DNA from: Cherax quadricarinatus
Taxonomy: Eukaryota; Arthropoda; Malacostraca; Decapoda; Parastacidae
Assembly: GCF_038502225.1 (NCBI RefSeq)
Contig: NC_091341.1
Location: forward strand, 692,633 to 756,632
Length of the DNA stretch: 64,000 nt
Direction of reading: 5' to 3'
The notes below the pieces were generated by a model. It was given only the letters and a program-made list of their open reading frames with translations, did not search any database and was not told the DNA's origin. The first letter of the stretch is position 1. The number at the start of each line of letters is the position of its first letter. Shown piece by piece: positions 10,017 to 21,166 of the stretch. A program made the position numbers and the translations under genes.

Positions 10017-10300
10017 GTAAAGATTTCTTGTGGATGGTAAAGGCTGCCCTGTGGTTCTACTGCCTCATACACTGTAGATGTTGATGTACATCCCTGGAGA
10101 TATGTTCAGTCTAATGCTCTGTTCTAGGGGTATGTGAGGTGCTTTGATGCTGATGAAAGGCTTTTGATCCGAGTGCTGGAGCAACGCTTTTCCGTCCATT
10201 TGGATTAAACGTGATTACTTGCCAGTTACCAGCCGCTGTGATGCTGGACAGGTTTAATGTTTTTTTCACAGGAGGTTCCTTATCTTGTTTGATTACTTCT
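10017..10300. other. Non-repetitive spacer, nothing recognised
   Basis: Unique-looking AT-moderate sequence between two arrays. I see no exon, RNA gene or known element. Confidence 0.5.
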
Positions 10301-10875
10301 CATTTGTAGCATGGTAAGAGTACATTATATTTGTGGTATGTTAAGAGTACATTACATTTGTAGCACGTTAAGAGTATATTACATTTGTGGTATACTAAGA
10401 GTACATTACATTTGTAGTATGCTAAGATATGTTACATTTGTGGCATGTTAAGAGTACATTACATTTGTGGCACGTTAAGAGTACATTACATTTGTAGTAT
10501 GCTAAGATATGTTACATTTGTGGCATGTTAAGAGTACATTATATTTGTGGTATGTTAAGAGTACATTACATTTGTGGCACGTTAAGAGTACATTACATTT
10601 GTAGTATGCTAAGAGTACATTACATTTGTGGCACGTTAAGAGTACATTACATTTGTGGTATGCTAAGATATGTTACATTTGTGGCATGTTAAGAGTACAT
10701 TACATTTGTGGTATACTGAGAGTACGTTGCATTTGTAGCACGTTAAGAGTACATTACATTTGTAATATGCTAAGAGTACATTACATTTGTAGTATGCTAA
10801 GAGTACATTACATTTGTAGCACGTTAAGAGTACATTACATTTGTGGTATGTTAAGAGTGTTTTACATTTTATTCG
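10300..10875. repeat. 27-bp minisatellite
   Basis: About 21 copies of a 27-bp unit centred on TTAAGAGTACATTACATTTG, with GTGGCACG, GTAGTATG and similar variable parts. A shorter variant (CTAAGATATGTTACATTTG) recurs three times. A 9-residue periodic frame runs through it; it is not a gene. Confidence 0.95.
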
Positions 10876-11497
10876 GCGTATGTCACACACACACACACAC
10901 ATATAGGTATGTCCTCCCGACCAGCGAATCAGGTACTGAGGGTATAAATGAGAAGCGGCTCCCTCGTTATGCCAGTACCTTGATTCAGTCAGCCAATGAC
11001 AAAGAAACCAGCCAAACTTGTGAAGCCATGTGGTACACTCGTGAATCAACATTAGCAGACTTACCTCCAGGTCTGGTCGCAACGGTTCTCACCGTCTCTC
11101 GTGCCTACATTTGCTTTTTTTCTTAATGTATATATTGTACATATTTTACATGTATATATTGTACATATTCTACATGTATATATTGTACATACATGCTTGC
11201 TGTATGGTGAAGGAAATATAGGTATATGCGCTCTGTTGCCTTTTTGCTGGTTCCTACCTTGGTTATCGTGCTACAGCCAGGTGTGCAGGCCACTAGACTA
11301 TACCTGTGTTTGTAGTACCGTTGCTCATAGAACTGTATGACCCTTGTGGATTCACCTCTTCCCAGTGAACATATCAATAATGCTCGCAGTCAGAAATGAC
11401 GGGGAGAAAGAGAGGAGTGGCACTGATAATCAAGAATTAACTGTGTTCCCAGGAAACAGACTAAATACGTGGGGAAAGTACGCGAGAATTACTAAGT
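10876..11497. other. Spacer with short repeats, no gene seen
   Basis: Holds a small (CA)n at about 10884-10901 and three 24-bp copies of ATGTATATATTGTACATATT at about 11127-11190. The remainder is unique with no exon-like frame and no recognised element. Confidence 0.5.
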
Positions 11498-13566
11498 GTG
11501 GTACCAGAGTAACTGACTGTAGTAACTGCGTGTAGTACTAGAGTAACTGAGTGTAGTAACTGGGTGTAGTACCAGAGTAACTGAGCGTAGTAACTGGGTG
11601 TAGTACCAGAGTAACTGAGCGTAGTAACTGCGTGTAGTACCAGAGTAACTGAGCGTAGCAACTGGGTGTAGTACCAGAGTAACTGAGTGTAGTAACTGGG
11701 TGTAGTACCAGAGTAACTGAGTGTAGTAACTGGGTGTAGTAACAGAGTAACTGACTGTAGTAACTGGGTGTAGTACCAGAGTAACTGAGCGTAGTAACTG
11801 GGTGTAGTACCAGAGTAACTGAGTGTAGTAACTGGGTGTAGTACCAGAGTAACTGAGTGTAGTAACTGGGTGTAGTAACAGAGTAACTGACTGTAGTAAC
11901 TGGGTGTAGTACCAGAGTAACTGAGTGTAGTAACTGGGTGTAGTACCAGAGTAACTGAGCGTAGTAACTGGGTGTAGTACCAGAGTAACTGACTGTAGTA
12001 ACTGCGTGTAGTACCAGAGTAACTGAGCGTAGTAACTGGGTGTAGTACCAGAGTAACTGACTGTAGTAACTGCGTGTAGTACCAGAGTAACTGAGTGTAG
12101 TAACTGGGTGTAGTACCAGAGTAACTGAGTGTAGTAACTGGGTGTAGTACCAGAGTAACTGAGCGTAGTAACTGGGTGTAGTACCAGAGTAACTGAGCGT
12201 AGTAACTGGGTGTAGTACCAGAGTAACTGAGCGTAGTAACTGGGTGTAGTACCAGAGTAACTGAGCGTAGTAACTGGGTGTAGTACCAGAGTAACTGAGC
12301 GTAGTAACTGGGTGTAGTACCAGAGTAACTGAGTGTAGTAACTGGGTGTAGTACCAGAGTAACTGAGTGTAGTAACTGGGTGTAGTAACAGAGTAACTGA
12401 CTGTAGTAACTGGGTGTAGTACCAGAGTAGCTGACTGTAGTAACTGCGTGTAGTACCAGAGTAACTGAGCGTAGTAACTGGGTGTAGTACCAGAGTAACT
12501 GAGTGTAGTAACTGGGTGTAGTACCAGAATAACTGACTGTAGTAACTGCGTGTAGTACCAGAGTAACTGAGTGTAGTAACTGGGTGTAGTACCAGAGTAA
12601 CTGACTGTAGTAACTGGGTGTAGTACCAGAGTAACTGAGTGTAGTAACTGGGTGTAGTAACTGGTTGTAGTACCAGAGTAACTGAGTGTAGTAACTGGGT
12701 GTAGTACCAGAGTAACTGAGTGTAGTAACTGAGTGTAGTACCAGAGTAACTGAGTGTAGTAACTGGTTGTAGTACCAGAGTAACTGAGTGTAGTAACTGG
12801 GTGTAGTACCAGAATAACTGACTGTAGTAACTGGTTGTAGTACCAGAATAACTGACTGTAGTAACTGGGTGTAGTACCAGAGTAACTGACTGTAGTAACT
12901 GGTTGTAGTACCAGAGTAACTGAGTGTAGTAACTGGGTGTAGTACCAGAGTAACTGACTGTAGTAACTGGTTGTAGTACCAGAATAACTGACTGTAGTAA
13001 CTGGGTGTAGTACCAGAGTAACTGAGTGTAGTAACTGGGTGTAGTACCAGAGTAACTGACTGTAGTAACTGGTTGTAGTACCAGAATAACTGAGTGTAGT
13101 AACTGGGTGTAGTACCAGAGTAACTGAGTGTAGTAACTGGGTGTAGTAACTGGGTGTAGTACCAGAGTAACTGAGTGTAGTAACTGGTTGTAGTACCAGA
13201 GTAACTGAGCGTAGTAACTGGGTGTAATAACTGGGTGTAGTACCAGAGTAACTGAGTGTAGTAACTGGTTGTAGTACCAGAGTAACTGAGCGTAGTAACT
13301 GGGTGTAGTAACTGGGTGTAGTACCAGAGTAACTGAGTGTAGTAACTGGGTGTAGTACCAGAGTAACTGAGTGTAGTAACTGGGTGTAGTACCAGAGTAA
13401 CTGAGTGTAGTAACTGGGTGTAGTACCAGAGTAACTGAGTGTAGTAACTGGGTGTAGTACCAGAGTAACTGGGTGTAGTAACTGGGTGTAGTACCAGAGT
13501 AACTGAGTGTAGTAACTGGGTGTAGTACCAGAGTAACTGAGTGTAGTAACTGACTGTAGTAACTAG
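11498..13566. repeat. 34-bp minisatellite (21+13 composite unit)
   Basis: About 60 copies. Each 34-bp unit is a 21-bp block (GTAGTACCAGAGTAACTGAG + T) followed by a 13-bp block (GTAGTAACTGGGT). The 13-bp block looks like the 21-bp block with the internal CCAGAGTA deleted. Sites alternate GAGTG/GAGCG/GACTG between units. Occasional extra 13-bp blocks occur, as near 12655, 13145 and 13300. Confidence 0.95.
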
Positions 13567-14272
13567 GTGTAGTACCAGAGTAACTGGGTGTAGTACCAGA
13601 GTAACTGGGTGTAGTACCAGAGTAACTGGGTGTAGTACCAGAGTAACTGGGTGTAGTACCAGAGTAACTGGGTGTAGTACCAGAGTAACTGGGTGTAGTA
13701 CCAGAGTAACTGGGTGTCGTACCAGAGTAACTGGGTGTAGTACCAGAGTAACTGGGTGTCGTACCAGAGTAACTGGGTGTAGTACCAGAGTAACTGGGTG
13801 TAGTACCAGAGTAACTGGGTGTAGTACCAGAGTAACTGGGTGTAGTACCAGAGTAACTGGGTGTAGTACCAGAGTAACTGGGTGTCGTACCAGAGTAACT
13901 GGGTGTAGTACCAGAGTAACTGGGTGTCGTACCAGAGTAACTGGGTGTCGTACCAGAGTAACTGGGTGTAGTACCAGAGTAACTGGGTGTCGTACCAGAG
14001 TAACTGGGTGTAATACCAGAGTAACTGGGTGTCGTACCAGAGTAACTGGGTGTCGTACCAGAGTAACTGGGTGTAGTACCAGAGTAACTGGGTGTCGTAC
14101 CAGAGTAACTGGGTGTCGTACCAGAGTAACTGGGTGTAGTAGCAGAGTAACTGGGTGTCGTACCAGAGTAACTGGGTGTAGTACCAGAGTAACTGGGTGT
14201 AGTACCAGAGTAACTGGGTGTCGTACCAGAGTAACTGGGTGTAATACCAGAGTAACTGGGTGTAGTACCAGA
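13567..14272. repeat. 21-bp minisatellite, simple form of the preceding array
   Basis: About 34 copies of the 21-bp block alone (GTAGTACCAGAGTAACTGGG + T), with TAG/TCG alternation at one site. The 21-bp period leaves a minus-strand frame open with a 7-residue YYTQLLW repeat; it has no features of a real protein. Confidence 0.95.
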
Positions 14273-15095
14273 GATAAAACATTATCACACTACACGGAGA
14301 CAGGAACAAAATATTAAAGTAACAAAACAATAGATCGTGTAAACAGTGGCTAACAAAGCACACATGACGAAAACAAACCTGCTTAACGAGACTTCAGTCA
14401 CAAGGAAATAGGAGATAACTGGAAGCCACATAGGAGGAAAGAGACACGGAGAGAAAAGCTGATAGAGGCAGCAATAAAAACCTTAGCGAGGAATCATGTC
14501 AAGGAAACGACACGAACTCAGAGATCACGAGCTCAGAAGAATGTCCTTGATCCTCTTCTTAAACGATTCAGATGTAGAAGAATTCGTTTATGGAGAACCA
14601 TTAGGGTGGAGAGATCATCAGTACCAAGTTGTGAGTACCCGGGGAGGAGATGAGTAGGAGAAAATAACAGATCAGAGTATGAAAGAGAATATGAGAAGAT
14701 TAGATAGGTTCCTGTGGCGAGGAAACGAGGAAAGGGAATTAGAAATCAAGAAAACTGGTGATGGTGAATTAAAAATATTTTTTTTATCTACAAACATTTC
14801 GCTCCTAAAGCGAGCAAAAGTAACAGGATAAAAACATCCTGAGACATGCACAGAAAAATGTTGCACAGCCAACACCAACTCAAGAGCCTTCTGTTTTCTG
14901 GTAGCATAATTTACTTGTGTACTGGCCACAACTCACACAGGGTTAAAATTTATGCTTTGATTATGGCCTCACACTATCTACTGCCACGTTAAGAGACTAT
15001 GAGCAGACTTGATCATGTGTAGCCTGGTTGTGGAGTGTGACCTGCAGCCCAGCAACTACCCTCGTGCTACTCGGCAGAAGACGTCACTTTAACTC
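14273..15095. other. Unique spacer, nothing recognised
   Basis: About 0.8 kb of non-repetitive, AT-leaning sequence. Short open frames occur on the minus strand but without repeats, motifs or splice context that would support a gene. It might be decayed transposon. Confidence 0.45.
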
Positions 15096-16112
15096 ATTCA
15101 GACTTCTCACTGTAACTCATCCAGACCTCTCACTGTAACTCACCCAGACCTCTCACTGTAACTCATCCAGTCCTCTCACTGTAACTCACCCAGACCTCTC
15201 ACTGTAACTCGTCAAGACCTCTCACTGTAACTCACCCAGACCTCTCACTGTAACTCATCCAGACCTCTCACTGTAACTCATCCAGTCCTCTCACTGTAAC
15301 TCACCCAGACCTCTCACTGTAACTCACTCAGACCTCTCACTGTAACTCATCCAGTCCTCTCACTGTAACTCACCCAGACCTCTCACTGTAACTCATCCAG
15401 TCCTCTCACTGTAGCTCATCCAGATCTCTCACTGTAACTCATCCAGACCTCTCACTGTAACTCATCCAGATCTTTCACTGTAACTCATCCAGATCTTTCA
15501 CTGTAACTCATCCAGATCTCTCACTGTAACTCATCCAGATCTCTCACTGTAACTCATCCAGATCTTTCACTGTAACTCATCCAGACCTCTCACTGTAACT
15601 CATCCAGATCTTTCACTGTAACTCATCCAGATCTCTCACTGTAACTCATCCAGATCTTTCACTGTAACTCATCCAGATCTCTCACTGTAACTCATCCAGA
15701 TCTTTCACTGTAACTCATCCAGACCTCTCACTGTAACTCATCCAGATCTTTCACTGTAACTCATCCAGACCTCTCACTGTAACTCATCCAGATCTTTCAC
15801 TGTAACTCATCCAGATCTCTCACTGTAACTCATCCAGATCTTTCACTGTAACTCATCCAGACCTCTCACTGTAACTCATCCAGATCTCTCACTGTAACTC
15901 ATCCAGATCTTTCACTGTAACTCATCCAGACCTCTCACTGTAACTCATCCAGATCTTTCACTGTAACTCATCCAGACCTCTCACTGTAACTCATCCAGAT
16001 CTTTCACTGTAACTCATCCAGACCTCTCACTGTAACTCATCCAGACCTCTCACTGTAACTCATCCAGACCTCTCACTGTAACTCATCCAGATCTCTCACT
16101 GTAACTCATCCT
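15096..16112. repeat. 23-bp minisatellite
   Basis: About 44 copies of a 23-bp unit, CACTGTAACTCATCCAGATC + TCT, with alternating ACC/ATC and CTCT/TTTC variants. Left-end units carry CACCCAG in place of CATCCAG. Confidence 0.96.
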
Positions 16113-16194
16113 TATTCTTCTAAGTTAATTTTCTTATGAGGTATCAGCATCAGTTTCTTGTCGTTAACCGAAATTTTACAGATACAGTTTAGTA

Positions 16195-16650
16195 AATTTA
16201 TTTGAAGTTAGGTTAGGTTAGATGCTGGCCGTCTTAAACCGAGGCAGGTGACCCGAAAAAGAAACACTTTCACCCTCATTCACACTATCACTGTCTTGCC
16301 AGAGGAGCGTAGATACGGTAGTTTAGATATAACTCCAAACAACAAATATCCTAACCCCCTCCTTTAGAGCGCAGACACTGTACAGTTTAGTAAATTTATT
16401 TGAAGTTAGGTTAGGTTAGATGCTCCCACCTCCCGTCCAGCTAACCGATTTTCTTATCCTAACCCCCTCCTTTAGAATACCTTTCCAGCTAACACTTGAA
16501 TATTTTCACAAATTATTAACTTGCTCACACTCTAACCGCTTATCAAGTCCAAAAACCATTTTTCTCTACTGACTCCTATCTAACACGCTCACACATGCCT
16601 GCTGTATGTCCAAGCCACTTGCACACACAACCTGATTCCAGCAGCAGTGT
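16195..16650 (+). mobile_element. Dispersed repeat fragment, decayed
   Basis: Contains CCGAAAAAGAAACACTTTCA, a CACTGTCTTGCCAGA motif, CCCCCTCCTTTAGAGCGCAG and CACACATGCCTGCTGTATG. The same order occurs in a better-preserved copy at 54977-55375. Parts of it (GGTTAGGTTAG, CCTAACCCCCTCC) are duplicated locally. Class unknown. Confidence 0.6.
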
Positions 16651-18095
16651 CCACCATTTTGCTGGTCAAATACATCGTTTTTATTCAGTATGCATTATGT
16701 GTGATAAGCCATAAAGATCAAACTTTAGAAGTGTTGTGCTGTACTGATGTTATTAGTATATATACATATGTAATTATTATTATTATTATTATTATTTAGC
16801 TGAGCAGTAACTAAGTCTACATAGATGAAACTAGAGGCAGGTTAATTATCTCTGATTCCTTAGCCTCGTTAAAGATATGTACACCGTCTGTTATTGATAA
16901 ACAAATGAATGTTAGAGGACTGGAACTAAAGCTCTTGCTCGCTGCTCAACACTGTCCTCAGCCAAAAAACTTGTATAAGCATTTAATAATCCTGTCACAG
17001 AAGTGCTGGTTGTAAAATTATCCTGTTTTTAAACTTCCTGACTTAGTGATTACAGCTGTGAGTCTGCTACTGGCATGGAACAAGGTACGAGTCCCCGTCT
17101 ATTATTCTGTCTGTTCACACTGAGAAGTATATATCTCTCCGTGAATAAACACAAAGATTACTTTAGTCCCTACTTTAAGATAAATGTATTCTTGACTGAT
17201 GGTGAATAGGTTAATGTAGTTGATAGGCTTTAAACCCCATCCTAGTCTCTGTGTATGTAGCCTGTGTACTTATGTGTATGTATAGTTTGTTAACATACTG
17301 ATGAGTGTATGCGTGGTGGGTAGTGTTGTCTAGCACATGGATACATGTAACCAAACCAGGAACACTGTATGTGTGGTGGTAGTGTTGTCTAACACATGGA
17401 TACATAATCTTGTTAAGAGGAGGGAACCTGGTCGTTACAGTGGACTTCCTACACTGACATTTCCCGTAACCTTTATTATTGATATTAACATGGTTACAGG
17501 AGGAGTGGGGGGGGGGGCTCCACCTCCGTCGTGTCGTGACCTCACTGTAGTGGTGGTGATGATGGTGGTGATGGTGGCTGTGTGGGTGATGGTGGATATG
17601 TGGGTGATGATGGTGTGGAAGAGATGGAGGGAGTGGTAATGGTGATATTGTGGGTGGTAGTAGTAGTAGTACGGCGGGTAGTGATGGTGGGGAGAGGAGG
17701 TGGGGTGATGGGAACTGTGGTTAGTTGTGATTAGTTGTGGTAGTTGTGGTGGTGGTAAAAATAATAACACTAACAACACTTAAACAGAAACTAAAATTTG
17801 CACAATACACTATTAATATAAATAACACGTATTTAGAGGCGTCTACAGTGAACTCCTTGTACGCTGGTACACTTGCCTAGTGACACAGTTGTATGCTGAC
17901 ACAGTTGTAAGCTGACACAGTTGCTTACTAACACGCTTGTATGCTGACACACTTGCATGCTGACACACTTGTCTGCTGATTCACTTTACATGCTAACACA
18001 GTTGGAGACCTCAGTGTTCAGTCATGCTGCTTATGCTGTTAACATATACAGCATTAAAACATAAATTTGGTAACACATATACAATAAGATTTTCG
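16651..18095. other. Spacer with microsatellites, no gene seen
   Basis: Holds (ATT)n at about 16765-16797, a repeated GTATGTGTGGTGGTAGTGTTG stretch near 17305-17400 (given here only as a region), a G run near 17505-17515, a GTGGTGATG-rich tract at about 17540-17760, and a decayed 16-17-bp repeat (TGCTGACACACTTG) at about 17860-18000. No exon or known element is seen. Confidence 0.5.
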
Positions 18096-18104
18096 ATTTA
18101 TAGT

Positions 18105-18240
18105 TGACAAAACTGACGAACTGTTGGAGTGTAAGCAAGGTAATGTTTATGAAGAGATTCATGGAAAACCAGTTGCCTGGACTTGAGTCCTGGAGATGGG
18201 AAGTACTGGGCCTGCACTCTGACGTAGAGGTAGGGATGTT
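18105..18240 (-). mobile_element. Dispersed repeat fragment leading into a minisatellite
   Basis: On the minus strand this matches the central part of the repeat at 54977-55375 (about 55125-55215): the TTTATGAAGAGATTCATGG, GACTTGAGTCCTGGAGATGG and GGGAAGTAC order is the same in reverse complement. It runs straight into the 57-bp array to its right. Confidence 0.75.
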
Positions 18241-19585
18241 ACAGTCCTGGAGGTGGGATGTACAGTATCTGCACTCTGAAGGACGGGTAGGGATGTTAGA
18301 GTCCTGGAAGTGGGAAGTACAGTACCTACACTCTGAAGGACGGGTAGGGATGTTATAGTCCTGGAAGTGGGGAGTACAGTACCTAAACTCTGAAGGACGG
18401 GTAGGGATGTTATAGTCCTGGAAGTGGGGAGTACAATACCTACACTCTGAAGGACGGGTAGGGATGTTACAGTCCTGGAAATGGGAAGTACAGTATCTAC
18501 ATTCTGAAGGACGGGTAGGGATGTTAGTCCTGGAGTCAGTTCCTAAACTGGAAGTGGGAAGTGGGGAGTACAGTACCTACACTCTGAAGGACGGGTAGGG
18601 ATGTTATAGTCCTGGAAGTGGGAAGTACAGTACCTACACTCTGAAGGACGGGTAGGGATGTTAGAGTCCTGGAAGTGGGAGGTACAGTACCTACACTCTG
18701 AAGGACGGGTAGGGATGTTATAGTCCTGGAAGTGGGAAGTACAGTACCTACACTCTGAAGGACGGGTAGGGATGTTATAGTCCTGGAAGTGGGAAGTACA
18801 GTACCTACACTCTGAAGGACGGGTAGGGATGTTATAGTCCTGGAAGTGGGAAGTACAGTACCTACACTCTGAAGGACGGGTAGGGATGTTATAGTCCTGG
18901 AAGTGGGGAGTACAGCACCTAAACTCTGAAGGACGGGTAGGGATGTTATAGTCCTGGAAGTGGGAAGTACAGTATCTACATTCTGAACGGGTAGGGATGT
19001 TATAGTCCTGGAAGTGGGAGGTACAGTACCTACACTCTGAAGGACGGGTAGGGATGTTATAGTCCTGGAAGTGGGGAGTACAGTACCTAAACTCTGATGG
19101 ACGGGTAGGGATGTTATAGTCCTGGAAGTGGGGAGTACAGTACCTAAACTCAGAAGGACGGGTAGGGATGTTATAGTCCTGGAAGTGGGGAGTACAATAC
19201 CTACACTCTGAAGGACGGGTAGGGATGTTACAGTCCTGGAAGTGGGAAGTACAGTATCTACATTCTGAAGGACGGGTAGGGATGTTAGAGTCCTGGAAGT
19301 GGGAAGTACAGTTCCTACACTCTGAAGGACGGGTAGGGATGTTAGAGTCCTGGAAGTGAGAAGTACAGTTCCTACACTCTGAAGGACGGGTAGGGATGTT
19401 ATAGTCCTGGAAGTGAGAAGTACAGTTCCTACACTCTGAAGGACGGGTAGGGATGTTAGAGTCCTGGAAGTGGGAAGTACAGTACCTACACTCTGAAGGA
19501 CGGGTAGGGATGTTATAGTCCTGGAAGTGGGGAGTACAGTACTTAAACTCTGAAGGATGGGTAGGGATGTTACAGTTCAGGAGAT
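18180..19585. repeat. 57-bp minisatellite derived from the dispersed repeat
   Basis: About 24 copies of a 57-bp unit containing GTCCTGGAAGTGGGAAGTAC, ACTCTGAAGGACGGGTAGGG and ATGTTATA. Each unit resembles a stretch of the dispersed repeat in its reverse orientation (CTCCAGGACT..GTACTTCCC..AGAGTGCAGG..CCTCCTTC). The first units at the left retain the repeat flank. Confidence 0.93.
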
Positions 19586-19794
19586 GGTTTTAATTTTGAC
19601 GTCCACGCACTTAAAACAAGATGGCTAGTGAGTGAATGATGGTGAATATGTTTCCTTGTTTGGGTCACCTTACAATGGCGGGAAACAATCGGTTTGGTAA
19701 AAAAAAATAATATGTAATTGTCTAGGATAGATTGAACTTCTTGTTTTCATGTCCAAGTTGTGAGTGATGTGTGACGCAACACACCCTTGTTGAT

Positions 19795-20015
19795 GAGTGT
19801 CTGGGTTATTAGTAGTAGTGGTTGTACTAGTAGTAGTAGTAGTGGTTGTAGTAATAGTTGTAGTAGTGGTTTTAGTAATAGTAGTAGTAGTGGTTGTAGT
19901 AATAGTAGTAGTGGTTGTAGTAGTAGTAGTAGCGGTTGTAGTAATAGTGGTTGTAATAATAGTAGTAGCAGACGTATTATTATTAATATTATTATTATTA
20001 GCAATAGTAGTATAA
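19795..20015. repeat. Trinucleotide-rich tract (GTA/ATT)
   Basis: Imperfect (GTA)n with GTTGTAGTAATAG interspersions, ending in (ATT)n at about 19977-20000. It lies 75 bases upstream of the PGAP2 exon, inside the inferred intron. Confidence 0.9.
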
Positions 20016-20090
20016 AAACGTTTTAAACTAACATGTATGATAGAGCGCTTAACGTGTTGATGACTGAAGTAACATGTGTTATTTCCGTAG

Positions 20091-20355
20091 GTGTACAACT
20101 TCCTGCCGAGCATCAGCGCTGTGACCGGTGTGTCACCTCAGAGGTACCTGTGGCGGGTGGCTGTGGCACTACACATCTCCCCGCGCCTACTGGTAGCCTG
20201 GGTCGCCCGCGCTTACTACACTTCCCTCGCAGCCCATGTTCCACCAGCCCGCCGCCCAGCCTACCTGGCACTGGTCGCTGCTGCCTTCTACCTCAACTTG
20301 ACGGAGCTGGCCACACTCTGTGGGGTCACATATATCTCCAACAAAGAGAATTACC
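20091..20355 (+). CDS. PGAP2: PGAP2 internal coding exon (88 codons, partial gene)
   Basis: The frame, preceded by TTATTTCCGTAG (acceptor AG at 20089-20090) and followed by GTGAGT (donor at 20356), encodes a PGAP2 segment. It begins VYNFLPSISAV; the signature PQRYLWR and LHISPRLLVA blocks follow, then a hydrophobic stretch with LNLTELATL and TYISNKENY at the end. PGAP2 proteins have matching blocks in the same order (NYLPS, PQRY.WR, LH..PR.LVA, LN..E.LAL, TY.S..E). PGAP2 is a Golgi/ER multi-pass membrane protein of the FRAG1/DRAM/Sfk1 family needed for lipid remodelling of GPI-anchored proteins. The exon is 265 nt and ends in phase 1. It is much more GC-rich than its surroundings. No other PGAP2 exon was found on either side, so the flanking introns are long. 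Recognition is from memory of family motifs, not a search. Confidence 0.85.
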
Positions 20356-20359
20356 GTGA

Positions 20360-20830
20360 GTACCAGTGTGGGGTCAGTATGGGGTCAAATACCCGTAATT
20401 GATATATGGGGTCAAATGCCTTAGGGCAATATCTGGGGTCAGCAGTTGAGGTCAGGTGTCTCTGACTAATATCTGGGGTCAAATACCTGAAGCCAGTATC
20501 TGGGGTCAATATTCACTGTCAAATAACTGAGACTTAATATCTGGGGTCAAATACCTGAAGCCAGTATCTGGGGTCAGTATCCACTGTCAGATAACTGAGC
20601 CTTAATATCTGGGGTCAAATACCTGAAGTCAATATCTGGGGGTCATATACCTTAGATCAATATATGGGGGTCAAATATAGGGGCTACCTCGGATAAAACA
20701 CATGAGGTCAAGGACCTGAGGGCAATACCTGGGGTCAAATACCTGATGTCAGTACATGGGGGGTCAAAGAACTGAGACTAGTATCTGGGGTCAGTGCCCA
20801 GGGTCCAAGAATTGGGGTGAAAAACTGGGT
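20360..20830. repeat. About 27-30-bp imperfect tandem repeat beside the PGAP2 donor
   Basis: Irregular copies of TATCTGGGGTCAAATACCTG with GAAGCCAG or similar. It begins within about 15 bases of the exon's 5' splice site; the first copies overlap GTGTGGGGTCAGTATGGGG. Confidence 0.9.
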
Positions 20831-21166
20831 GTTAACATGAGGCTTCGGGGGGTTAGCGACTAGTTTAGGTATAACGGCCAGTTGAAGTGTGAGGACACCT
20901 CTTGAAATGTGATGACGCTTTTTGAAGTGTGAGGACACTTTTTGAAGTGTGAGGACACGTTTTGAAGTGTGAGGACACCTCTTATCATCTCATTAAGCTC
21001 TCTCCCATTATCAAAGCCTAGTCTCCCCGCTGGAGAGCTTTACGCAGCCACTTAAAGAACTCACTTTCTTTTCGATTACACATATCACATTGAAAGACCT
21101 CTTATCATAGTAAGGCGTTTATCAGTTCAGAGACATTGTTGTCACCCTTGTCTACCTGTGTATGTA
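20831..21166. other. Intronic spacer with a short 20-bp repeat
   Basis: Five degenerate copies of TTTGAAGTGTGAGGACAC at about 20880-20980, then unique sequence. No exon is seen. Confidence 0.6.

Noticed and set aside
17435..17780. A His/Thr/Pro-rich coding frame on the minus strand
   Set aside because: It is the translation of a GTG/GAT-rich low-complexity tract.
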